From Oidiodendron maius Zn (Eukaryota; Ascomycota; Leotiomycetes; Myxotrichaceae): a stretch of 64,000 nucleotides of DNA. The stretch is taken from positions 87,576 to 151,575 of the forward strand of contig KN832893.1 of assembly GCA_000827325.1 (NCBI GenBank), read 5' to 3'. The translations under genes were made by a program, and so were the position numbers. Below, piece after piece: positions 1 to 13,211 of the stretch. Within the stretch, counting starts at the first letter, position 1. Every line of letters starts with the position of its first letter. Below the pieces are notes generated by a model. The model searched no databases, was not told the origin of the DNA, and worked only from the letters and a program-made list of their open reading frames with translations.

Positions 1-117
1 CATAACCTCTAGGCTTTGACCAGCTCTGAATAGCCTCAAAAAGGGCTTCCTTTGAAAGGTAGGTAGCTAGAGGTGGCAGGGATAACGCGTCAGATGCGCT
101 GGTCAGGGGTTGTGATA

Positions 118-150
118 GTGGTGGCGGTGGTGGTGGTGGTGGTGGTGGTT
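118..150. repeat. GGT/GGC trinucleotide microsatellite
   Basis: A run of about ten GGT units with one GGC unit. It is a simple repeat with no visible coding context. Confidence 0.9.
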
Positions 151-198
151 GAGAAAAGGGGTCAGAAACGTTGAATTGGCTGAATTGATTCATTTTCA

Positions 199-260
199 GG
201 GCTGTATTCAAGCTTCAAGAGGGCTGTAATCAAGCTTCAAGAGGGTTGTATTTGATTCAG
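199..260. repeat. 22-bp tandem repeat, two full units and a decayed third
   Basis: Units of 22 bp start at 199 and 221 and differ at one base. A third unit starts at 243 and diverges after about ten bases. Each full unit carries an AAGCTT core. No gene is visible here. Confidence 0.8.
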
Positions 261-328
261 GGCTATTAAGAGCCTTAGGTTCCATAATAACATGCCAAGG
301 AGGGCTAGCCGTAAAGGGATGCGCTAGT

Positions 329-450
329 TATACTCACACCACCTCGTCCTAAAGGGGTAATCTTAGTAATACTAGTATCCACTTCGGCCGTAAAGGGTAA
401 TTGATCACCGGGTGGTGTGAGTTTGACATAAGCAGGGTGGTGTGAGTGTA
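329..450. mobile_element. Candidate 122-bp MITE-like inverted-repeat element
   Basis: A 15-bp terminal inverted repeat (TATACTCACACCACC at 329-343) matches the reverse complement of 436-450 at 14 of 15 positions, and both ends begin with TA. A further copy of the right-hand motif lies inside at about 411-422. The size, TA ends and lack of coding capacity fit a non-autonomous DNA element. The family is not recognised, and internal duplication of a regulatory motif is an alternative. Confidence 0.4.
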
Positions 451-481
451 AGGGCCGCCCCCGGAGAGGGGTTATGTTTTG

Positions 482-499
482 GGCCGGTGTTTACCGGCC
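482..499. promoter_or_regulatory. Perfect 18-bp palindrome with a CGG-N6-CCG core
   Basis: GGCCGGT and ACCGGCC form 7-bp arms around a GTTT spacer. The core reads CGG-N6-CCG, a typical arrangement for dimeric fungal Zn2Cys6 activators. It lies about 290 bp upstream of the GH2 beta-galactosidase start, so a role in inducible expression of that gene is plausible. This is inferred from the motif alone. Confidence 0.4.
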
Positions 500-762
500 G
501 AATATCCGAAGCGATTTGAGCCGCCTCTCAGCGACTCTCTTTTGGAATGGCCGGTTTACGGGGTTTGTCTCTGGCACCACTCTGTCTGACGTGGTATGGT
601 TCTTTTTAACTAGCATCTTGGCGCGCTAAAGTTCCTGGAAATGCGGACGACAAACCTGTCTACCGTTCCTGAGCCATGATCAAGTTTTTCAAGCTTGTGA
701 AAAGACAAATCATTGTTAGGTTGAATTTACAAGCTCATCTGAGAGCCTCATTTATAATCTAA

Positions 763-4024
<3,262 letters not shown>

Positions 4025-4218
4025 TTTATCTGGAAAGGAACTATATATTGTCTACAATGCAGAACAAATCAAGGACTCATATATTTGGTTTATATTTAGA
4101 TTATACCGGGGACAAGTTCCCATTTCAGGGCTTGTTGAAATCGATTAATCAACCTTTTCAGCAACCCATATAGTATCTCTATTTAACACGTGTCTTCTTA
4201 TTGTCCTCTGGCCGCCAT

Positions 4219-6016
4219 CTAACAAGTATACACGAAATCAAACGTAACCGACGGGATCCCAGAGAAGTTTGCTGGAACCATATACGTGATGTTGTAATAT
4301 ATATGGTCATATATGGTCCCTCCATACACAATAGGCTGCAGTTCTAGTCCGGCAGCTGAAACCGCTACATCAAGACATGGCAGGGTGGAAAAACCCGATA
4401 CAACATTGCCAGCAAGATTCCACGCGGGCGGAATGTTGCTAAGTAAGAATTGGAAACTATTAGTCCCCTCTTGAGTAGTATTCGGATAGCTGACTTCAAG
4501 CTTGGTCCTACTCGCGACAGCCGTAATTGTGGTGGCAGTGGGATACAAGCTAAAGAAACCATTGTATGGGAATGGTTTGTGATCGGGGTCTGCAGCCCAA
4601 TGTACAATAGCCGGCACAAACTGCCCGCTCCTTGGCACCACCTCAGCAAGTGTCTCACCGCCAATCATAAGATTTTTGCTCATCCACGAGGTCGCCGTTC
4701 GTATAGTGTCATTGTAAAGAGATTGCCGGATTGTCTTGTTCAAGAACCGCTCCTCCGTATTTCCCGGTGGGACAGTGAGTTTCTTGATTGTAGAAGCTGG
4801 GACATTTGCTTTGACAGTATCTATCAAGAGTGCGATGGCACAGCCTTGAGTAGCATCATATTGGAGATCCAATTCTAACTTGTTCGGCTCAGGAGCTTGC
4901 TGGTAGCCCAGCATACCCCAAAACCACAAGGGAAGCGTAGCACTGTGCTGTGTCATATCTCGACTGTTTGCGCGATCATAGGGTCCTACGAAATTGCCCA
5001 AATAAGCATTAAAATGTTCCGCTATGTCTGCCCACAGCTCTGCCAACAAGAATGGAGCGTTAATCGTCATTGTGGAGTTCTGGGGTCCATATTTGATGCT
5101 AGCAGCCAAGGCCCAAACATCCATTCCATAATACGTTGGGGCGTTGTATTCGGTAAATGTATTTGGGCCGTCTTTGAAGAGTTTTGTGATTTCGGATCCT
5201 TGGATATTGGCATAATCGATGAGCGTTTTATTGCCCGTGCGGTAGCCCGTCCACCCAACGGTTAGAGCACGCATCAGGGCTGGATTTGTGTAGCCTGTAA
5301 CGAGGTTATCACCATTGGTGCCGTCTCGGCGCATGGCCCCGATGGCTTGAATTTCCATTGTGGTTACGATTTGAGAAATGAGCTCAGGTCCGATGAGAGC
5401 AGGAAATTCTTCCACAATTTGGATCAGCTGGGTACCAATGAATTCGCGCCAGTTAGGATCGTATGTGTTCTGGGAGTTCATTAGCTGGTCACTCGGTTTG
5501 CGCGGATATAGACTTACATAAATCGAAGGAGGATACAAATCAGAGTCAGGGGTAGGGGTGGGCTCTAAAGCTTGTCTTAGTAATACTTCCTCTCATGCGG
5601 ATGGCGATGGCTACCGTCAGGTGACAATTTCCAAGTCCCATACCAAGCCGAATCGTAGGAGTCTCTCTGTTGACACGCCAGAATGCCTTTCAACGCGGCT
5701 TTGGCATTATCCACATCTGCTCCCTGGTTGCGGTGCAAAAGACCGGCTACATACCAAGCGGTGAAGCGGACGCTCCAAGGGCCAGTGTCGGGGTATATGA
5801 TGAACTTGTACGATTCATCAAATCTCGGGTCATTGATGCTCATGGCATAGTCAAAAAGACTCTGAGCCGCTAATTTAAGGGTTAGCAATGCCAGGCATTA
5901 ATAAGAGGGGACCAAGGTAAAAGCGTACAGGAAGTAAGCTTCGACTCGGATAGAGCTGCACATGTCTTAATTGAGAAAAATGCCAGAGCGGCTGGGATGA
6001 ACCATTGGAGATGCAT
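4219..6016 (-). CDS. Secreted conserved-looking protein, function unknown
   Basis: Exons on the minus strand are 6016-5929, 5869-5615, 5564-5518 and 5469-4219, giving 546 aa. The start at 6016 gives a clear signal peptide (MHLQWFIPAALAFFSIKTCA), and a TATATAG lies about 90 bp upstream. The 47-bp third exon is supported because it keeps the frame and joins DLYPPSIY to NTYDPNW. The mature part is rich in Asn-X-Ser/Thr sequons and aromatic residues, with an apparent helical N-terminal half (an alpha/alpha-toroid fold is possible) and a beta-rich C-terminal end finishing in a Cys. I do not recognise the family. It is divergent from the MFS sugar porter and convergent with GH2, so a role in extracellular carbohydrate handling is a contextual guess only. 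Confidence 0.75.
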
Positions 6017-6226
6017 TTCCAAATCTTTGAAGAAAATTGGTTTAGCAGCGCTTTAGTCGCTGGAGGACACCTCGGCGTCAATTGTTGGAAACAGCTACTA
6101 TATAAGTCCCAGCACGATATTAATCCCCTGACCTTACATTTATCCGCAAAATTAACTCTAAGGTTAATCCTGGCCCGTTATCCCCCCAACTACATGGTAC
6201 ATGGTAAGATTACGCCGGCAATGTTG

Positions 6227-6252
6227 CCCCGGAAAACCGGCGTTATCCGGGG
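6227..6252. promoter_or_regulatory. GC-rich palindrome in the divergent promoter, candidate Zn2Cys6 site
   Basis: CCCCGGA at 6227-6233 is mirrored by TCCGGGG at 6246-6252, and a CGG-N4-CCG core (CGGAAAACCG) lies at 6230-6239. It sits between the secreted unknown (start 6016, minus) and the MFS porter (start 6883, plus), so it could serve both. A C-rich stretch with CCCCAC at about 6281-6298 could be a CreA (carbon-catabolite repressor) site. Both assignments are by motif only. Confidence 0.35.
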
Positions 6253-6882
6253 AAATACCATGTGTCCACGCAACCTTCCCCCCCACCCCTGATATTTCAG
6301 GGTCCGGGCATTACCCACGGCCAATCATTGGAAGTTGATTAAGTGAATACTAAATCTCCCCCAGACTCAGCCAAACCTCCGCCACTGCCTGAATCTCAGA
6401 AACAATTAGAATACCGCAACTTTTAAGAATATTAACCAACCCTAGCCTCCCAAACCTTCTATTAAAAATGTTGCTGTATACCTCAAGATAGCCACGAAAA
6501 GGATTTAATGCCTATACAGTGTTATTCAAGCGCATCATAATAATATTACTGGAAGATGGATTCTATAAGAGGAAAGGTGGGGGAGATTTAGCGTTACGGT
6601 TAATTAACTGTCGAGGCCATTTCCACAAGGGGAAGGGTGGGGGCCGGTGATAAGATCTTCCAAGCTAGAAAAGCACGAGAGAGACCATTCAAAGCAAGTT
6701 CTCTCTCTGTTTTTCTTGCAATTGCTTGTACGCATCCTGGTTGGCGAGGCACATATAGTCCTCAATAACTCCTCTCCACGCTCTTCTTTGCTCTCATCCC
6801 ACCTCGACCGAGTCAATATTGCGATTATTGATTCCCACGACTTTCCTCACTAACCATATCGTTCATTTCAAATCCTCTCACT

Positions 6883-8752
6883 ATGGATCAGGCGTTATCC
6901 AACCCTAATCGCAAAACTGGGTTTGCAAACACAGGCCTCATCTGGTTGAACTTGATATTATCTGTCGTCCAAATTTCAAGTTATGCAACGGGGTACGATG
7001 GATCTATGATGAGTAGGGAGGCAAATCATGATCACTCAAACCTTTATTGATGTTCTATTAGATGGACTGCAATCTTTGACTACTTGGAATGCATACTTTA
7101 ACAACCCCACCCCAGGGACTTTAGGGATGTGAGTGCCGCCTAGCTTCAAAATCTTCAGGGGTCTGACAATCCAGATTGAATGCAATCCAAAACATTGGCC
7201 AATTGGCAGCTCTCCCACTCTGTGCCATAGCTTGTGACAGGTTTGGCCGTGTGGCAATCCTCGAACTCGGTGCCTTCGTCATCCTGCTTGGGACTGCTCT
7301 CCAAGGAGCAGCGCAAAATAGTGAGTTTACCTAAAGGCACTTACCTCCCATACGGATCATTCAATATTGACTTATCTAAATAGCTGGTATGTTTATTGCT
7401 GCTCGCGGGATAATTGGCTTTGGACTGGCATTCAATATCACAGCCGCGCCGCTTCTTCTGCTCGAACTAGCATACCCAACCCAGCGGTCCCCAGCGGTGA
7501 GTATTTACAACGCACTGTGGAACCTAGGCGCCATTTCTGCTGCATGGATTACCTATGGCACTTTCCGACTTGAGAACAACTGGGCCTGGAGAATTCCGTC
7601 ACTTATCCAAGGTCTTGCCAGCGTGGTGCAGCTGGGAAGTAGCTTCTTCCTAGTCGAATCTCCCAGGTGGCTGGTTTCGAGAGGCAGAGAGGAACAGGCT
7701 AGACTCGTCATCACGAAGTACCATGCCGATGGAAACCCTGATGACCCCTTGGTTAGTCTAGAACTAGAGGAGATTAGGAGAGCTCTTGATTTTGAGATTG
7801 AGAGTTCAAGAGGCACTTCTTATTTAGCATTTTTCAAGACGAAAGGAAACAGGCACCGATTCTTCATTATCTTGGCAGTTGGATTTTTCTCGCAGTGGAG
7901 TGGAAATGGGTTAATTTCCTACTACCTCACCTTGGTTCTGGATTCAATTGGATATAAGAGCGAAAAAAGCCAAACTCTTTTAAACGGAATCCTGCAGATT
8001 TGGGGTCTGGTCACTAGTGTTTTCTTCGCTTTACTCGTCAACAGATTCGGTAGAAGAACCATGTTTTTAGCATCGACCTTTTTCATGCTTGTAACTTATA
8101 TCAGTAAGTCTTCTCTAAATCAGCAGTGACGCTTATGATTTCAAGTTGCTAACCGAATTGCAGTCTGGACAGCAACCGAGGCAACATATGAGACACAAAC
8201 GGCTTTGACCGGCGCAGGATCCCCGGCTGTCGCCAGAGCTGTTCTTGCGATGATATTCCTGTACTCATTAGCCTTCAACATCGGTTGGAATCCGCTGCAA
8301 GTAACATATGTTATCGAAATTCTTCCCTACCATCTCCGAGCAAAAGTTGCGCCCAAGAACCTCCATACACTTTGATATTTACTAATTTCCTCAGGGCTTG
8401 GTCCTCTATAACCTCTTCGTTGCTTGTGCACTCATCTTCAACCAATATGCCAACCCAATCGCACTTACGAACATTGGCTGGAAATGTAAGTAATCACACC
8501 CCTCTTCTGCCTCGGGACATGCAAATCTAAATTAAATCTCTAGACTATATCATGTATGATGTCTGGCTGGCTGTCGAATTGGTGGTTGTGTATTTCTTGT
8601 TTATCGAGACGGGTAACCAATCGCTAGAGCAAACAGCTACGATTCTGGACGGAACTGCAATTCAAGAAAAATTAACGGATGAAGTGACACAGGATTCTAA
8701 TCAGAAGCATATCGTAGAAGTGTCTACAAACCCTGAATTTAAGGAGGTCTGA
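6883..8752 (+). CDS. MFS sugar transporter (sugar porter family, lactose-permease-like)
   Basis: Seven exons: 6883-7012, 7062-7128, 7175-7320, 7384-8103, 8164-8345, 8395-8485 and 8544-8752, giving 514 aa. Frames stay open across every junction. Recognisable sugar-porter features are GYDGSMMNGLQSL after TM1, DRFGRV between TM2 and TM3, an ESPRWL segment before the central loop, a second NRFGRR loop motif, and EILPYHLRAKG followed by NQYANP in the C-terminal half. These fit a 12-TM plasma-membrane proton symporter. The closest kind I recall is the fungal lactose/galactoside permease group, but the substrate cannot be read from sequence. Its neighbour GH2 would hydrolyse imported beta-galactosides. 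It resembles the second porter at 50869-52602. Confidence 0.9.
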
Positions 8753-8814
8753 GAAAGGGGGGTTGCGACTTACGAGTTTAATCTAGGTCAGAATCATAAT
8801 TGCTAAATGGTTAG

Positions 8815-8975
8815 TGTTGATATAGCTCCAGGGCTTCCAGGTATATCTACATGGCTTAGTAGGAGCCTAGTCAGTAACGCATTTGGGTGCAAACAGTATC
8901 TTGTATAAAGCGTCTAGGTCTCCTGTATCCTACTTATAATTTTAGTTGTCTCTGCCATACTCAACATAGTTTTCT
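8815..8975 (+). mobile_element. Decayed solo-LTR relic (same family as 9312, 9587 and 39453)
   Basis: Begins TGTTGATATAG and shares with the copy at 9312 the block GGAGCC, the segment CTAGGTCTCCTGTATC and TTTAGTTGTCTCTGCC, in the same order. It lacks the conserved 3' end, so it is truncated. No internal coding region is visible. Confidence 0.5.
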
Positions 8976-9311
8976 TAACTCTTCCCCGCCGACGCCCTAG
9001 CGTCTCTATATATTTGGCCAAGAGAGCGAATTATCGTCTCCCTCGGTGCGTCAACATAAACTCGAAGGGCAGGGGTGGGCAATGGGGGGAAGTGGAGGCT
9101 GAGCTGAACGGCGAGTGAAGGAAGTGGTCGTGATGAAAACTAGTCATCTGGTGCCTATGGAAGCAGTAGCAGAATGTGCAGATGCATCTACTAAATGGAT
9201 TGTAGACGAGATGAAGAGGTGGGCAGGTCTTGAAAAACTATATATGCTTGAAATGGCAACATATGCAGCAAGGCAACAATATTAAAAGCCGGAATTAATT
9301 ATATAATATAT

Positions 9312-9556
9312 TGTTGAGCTGGTATAAGGCTTCAAGCATATCTACACATGCGATACAGCTGCCTACTAGGCTGCCCACTGGTGCCTATAGGGTGACTAAG
9401 TGGGAGCCTATTTGGTGACTCAATTGAGTGTATAGTGTTGAGCATAAAAGGCTCTAGTTCTCCTGAATCTCTTCTTACTTTAGTTGTCTCTGCATCACTT
9501 AATATAACACTGAGTTTCACCTTGATTCCTGACTACGACCTGTGCACTATGTGACC
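9312..9556 (+). mobile_element. Solo-LTR relic, plus orientation
   Basis: Begins TGTTGAGCT and contains TTTAGTTGTCTCTGCATC. Near its end, at 9511-9547, it carries a block (GAGTTTCACCTTGATTCCTG and the bases after it) that is repeated in inverted orientation in the copy at 9587. The TGTT start and the several copies are typical of LTRs. It has no open reading frames. Confidence 0.65.
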
Positions 9557-9586
9557 TCAGTTCAAGATATATTATCTTGAAGCAAA

Positions 9587-9916
9587 GGTTCAGTAGTGCG
9601 CAGGTTGTAGTCAGGAATCAAGGTGAAACTCAGTTATATTGACTATAGGCTTTCGGCATAGCAAAATGCGGAAAGGCTTTCGGCATAGCTGATATACTGA
9701 AAGCAGTGAATGACTTAAAAATGATGTAGAGACAACTTAAGGAACCTCTTTAGGAATGCAATACAGTCCTTATATATATGCTTCCAGTCTTGTAGGACTT
9801 GTAAGCTCTATACGCAAGCTCAATGCAGGAGGACTGAGCACTCAATGCATAGGTTCTGTGCGTGTATCAGTACTGTATCGCCTTTCATATGCTTGAGGCC
9901 CTGATATCGGTCAACA
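9587..9916 (-). mobile_element. Solo LTR, minus orientation, head-to-head with the previous copy
   Basis: Read on the minus strand it starts TGTTGACC at 9916 and ends near CTGAACC at 9587, about 330 bp. It aligns over most of its length with 39453-39740, sharing GAGACAACTTAAGGAACCTC, the TATGC/CTCAATGCATAGG block and the TCAGTACTGTAT block. Together with the copy ending at 9547 it creates an inverted repeat with roughly 35-bp near-perfect arms. No target duplication is visible. Confidence 0.7.
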
Positions 9917-10710
9917 TATTATATAAGATAATATTAGACCTTCTACTATTACTTACTATATACCTAAGTAAGAAATATATAAACACTGGTATAATAATGG
10001 CTTATACCTAGTATTAGATAAGTTATTAAGTTTGTTTAGATAAGATAAAGATACTATTAAGTTAAGTTCATGATGGCTTAAATTAAAGTACTTGATCTCA
10101 AGCTTCGGCTATGAGACTGTTTTGTCGGAGACAAATGCTGACCGTGAAAAGTCGAACATATTGCAAAAGGACGGTGGCGCGTAAACATCTCTTAATTGAT
10201 ATACTGCAGAACATGTCGGGATGAACCCAAAGTAACAAGTACCAAAACCGAAACTAAAAAAGCTCCCATGTTGGCAGCGCCAAATGCAGACTTTTGCGCA
10301 GAGACACAGTATGGAGTTTTGTAGCAGTCATAGGCAGGTTAACGGCAAGAAGGGGCAAAAGGTGGCTTTCCTGTCACGGCGTTCGTATTCAATTGATTTG
10401 TTGTGTCTCTCTAGCTGTACGGAAAACAGTCCTCCTTTGTGCCCACTGTGGTCGCCGTGGTTGGGTCCTCATCTCCATTGGCCTACAGCTTCAGTTATCA
10501 CTAAACCCCGCACTTCTCAGTAATTTCCCGACAATATTACTTTTCCTATACAGGCCAGTTCCGCATATATGTTATTAGGAAGATCTATATTCTTTTTTAA
10601 CGCATTAGTCTCGTCACCGCTGTTTTAGAGATGCCGATTACGGCTACCAGCCCTTACCAAGGCGCTATGCAAATCTTATTACTAGGTATGCCACACAGTA
10701 ATTATGACAG

Positions 10711-10888
10711 TACAGTCAAACCAGACTATAAGCGTATTGGTTAGGAACATATCCTGACTGATAAGCATACGCCAATAAGTCCCAAGTTTTTCAAATGCAT
10801 TGACGTGCAGGTGGAATTGAGCATATCCTGGCCTATATGCATACTATCCTCCTCCCAGTGGGTATGCTTATAGCTAGGTTTGACTGTA
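10711..10888. mobile_element. 178-bp MITE-like element with TA-flanked TIRs
   Basis: The left end TACAGTCAAACC..CTATAAGCGTA (10711-10736) is the inverted repeat of the right end (10862-10888), with about 22 of 26 matches. CAGT-type ends flanked by TA fit non-autonomous Tc1/mariner-pogo elements. The inside holds a partly repeated CATATCCTG..GC(C)TATA..GCATAC segment and no ORF. It lies just upstream of the glycosyltransferase pseudogene. Confidence 0.6.
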
Positions 10889-10971
10889 AGTCCGTCAATA
10901 CAAACAGCTTTATCCGACAATGAAATCTTGTTCGAGTCGATTTAACTCTTTTTGAATAAGCCACCAACGAC

Positions 10972-13211
10972 ATGACATCTACAACTTGCATAATCCAACA
11001 TCCCGAACTGGTCTCTCGCTAGACAACGTCGCGTTCAAGGCTCAGGAATCGCTATGAATCTAATATCTCCAATCATAAAATTGTTACTGTCGATAGGGAC
11101 GAGAAAGTCTTGTTCACATTGAATGGAAAGCAGGAGCCTGCCTTTGAGTTGACGCCGATGGCAACGCTTGTTCCAATGCTGCTGAGTTGCTACTATAGGC
11201 GAATACAGTACATGTTCCTTTCTGCGCTAGAAGCTGCTGATTCGGATATCAATTTTGAATATGTGGCGGACCTACATCATTTTAGACGCAATAACTAACG
11301 GTATGTTTTGCTTCCCACTCCTACACATATGCGACCGTGTAGAATACTAAATCTGTAGTCCCAAACTATTTTAAAAAGCTCTTAGATGCTTTAGCCATCT
11401 CTAAAGGCGCCTGGAGACCTCGCTTATTGTTACAAGGACAAGATGTACCATCAGTTGATGTGGCGATAGTAGGCTGCAGAGAAGAACTATGGGTGATATT
11501 GGATACGGTCAAGGCAGCGCTCAACACTGACTACCCCGATAATAGACTGCGAATCATTGTCTCAGACGACGGAGTGCAACAATGCGTTGAGATAGTTGTC
11601 CAACAGCTACAAGATCGGTACCTTAATAGGCATCTGTTTTACACTGCACGAGCAAAATCCCCAGAAAATAGCCACGAGGCAGGAAATCTCAACCATGTGC
11701 TCGTGTTTACCGCTACAATATTAGGAGGACATGCAACGTTCACTGCGGGACCAGATGCTGATATGATGCCAGAAATCAGATGGCTTAGAGTGCAATTACT
11801 GCACCTGATCTCGGATACTCGAATGGAATTCACATGTCCGCCACCATGATTCTATAATATCCTGACGGACGATCCTATTTCGAAATCTCTTTTTGCGTTT
11901 TACAGGCTTGAAGAAATGTTTAAGGACTCGGCAGGCATTGCCTGGAGCACAGGGTCTGGATGGGTGATGCGGCAAACTGCGCTGGAGGAAATAGGAGGGC
12001 TCCCAGCGAAATCCCTTACGGAGGACCTTCTCTGTGGCAAGCTCCTACTCGGAGGAGGTGAGCCGCAATGGCAAAGTTTACAGCACAGCATTTTAACTAA
12101 TTTTTAGGTTGGAGATCAGCGTACGTACTGGAGACGCTACAATGGGGATTAGTCCCGGACACGTATCACGCACACGTCCGGTAATGAACACGATGGGTGA
12201 GTGGTCATTAATTATGCTAGAACGTTTGAATCTAACTTTGGATGCCTTATACAGAGTACTAGTGGCATACAAGTAGGTCTCATAATGAAGCTATGTCTCT
12301 TTGGAGATCTCTTGCGGCATCCTAATGGGTGGCAAAGAGCGTACAGTTTCTGGTATCTCTTCCAGAACGCATCGGCCACCTTTAAGACGCTGGAAGTGCT
12401 AAAGACCATGCTTATGCTCATTTTCGGCTAGCCTATAGCTGTTTTTGCTGATAAACGTCAACTCACATCTCTTGTCAGAGTGGCTGCTCTAGGTCATACC
12501 TTTGGCTTCGTCCGTCAATGCCTGGTAGCGTATGTGAATGGGTATGCGGCGAGTTGCCGAGAGATATTCTGCCTTTATTTTATGAACACGTGTAAGTCAA
12601 ACCTATAAGGCTCCGACAGGTTCAGCTAAACCAAGCGAACGATAGATTTTGCGCTTGATCACTAGAGAACGTTTGTGCTCCCCACATGGTTGGCAAGCCG
12701 CCCGACTACGATCTCTACAAGATTTCCAGCGACTGGAAGCTTGCCTGACGAACTTCACAAAAACAAAGAGGTACTAAGAGCACTACAGTATACACGATTC
12801 AAATCAATTCTGATAAAAGATGGAGTCGCTTTTCACTTACTTCTCTCCTTGGCCTTTATTTTTGGGTTCTTTCGAAACATCACAAGGGCCTCTATCCTTC
12901 ACCCAGGCGATCTAGAAGGCTGCTTTCTTTATCTATTTCCAAGAATCTTCTGGGTTGCTGCAATGTGGCCAGCTTACACCGCAGCATTTTTGCGACGTTC
13001 TGGTATGCTGTCTTCCCTCCGACGACGCATGATCGTGAGCATCTTCTTGAACGAGATGCAACCGGAGTTGCCTATCCAAAGGACGAATGCAAAATACCGA
13101 AGTCGCCTATTCGAGGCCTATGACTTGAACTTATCAATACAATTTTTGGCGTTTGGGCCTTTGGTCTACTTCTCGGAACTTGGTGGTTTGTTGGGATCAA
13201 TGAACGAATGA
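10972..13211 (+). pseudogene. Pseudogene of a membrane GT2 (cellulose/hyaluronan-synthase-like) glycosyltransferase
   Basis: The decayed reading frame can be followed from ATG 10972 to about 13211. Visible family parts are an N-terminal segment with VDRDEKVLFTLNGKQEP, a GT-A core with IIVSDDG and AKSPENSHEAGNLNH, GPDADMMPE for the DXD region, SGWVMRQTALEEIGG and LTEDLLCGK for the acceptor/TED region, and hydrophobic segments at 12270-12420 and 12820-13010. In-frame stops are TAG 11020-11022, TGA 11847-11849, TAA and TGA at 12182-12187, and TAG 12429-12431. Each can come from CAG, CGA or CAA by one C-to-T change. The two adjacent stops fall where the catalytic Q-R-x-R-W motif is expected (R-stop-stop-T-R-W). 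A genuine intron, about 12057-12107, is still recognisable. The ancestor would be a processive polysaccharide synthase in the plasma membrane. Confidence 0.85.

Larger units (their letters stand above)
8976..10710. other. Gene-free, repeat-rich AT-rich DNA between the listed LTR copies
   Basis: Outside the LTR relics this stretch is AT-rich, with TATA/TTAT runs especially at 9920-10070 and only short ORFs with no recognisable product (for example at 10284-10578). I see no RNA gene or conserved coding motif. Confidence 0.6.

Noticed and set aside
118-260. A CRISPR-like or satellite array
   Set aside because: The region is a trinucleotide microsatellite plus a short 22-bp tandem repeat with no spacers.
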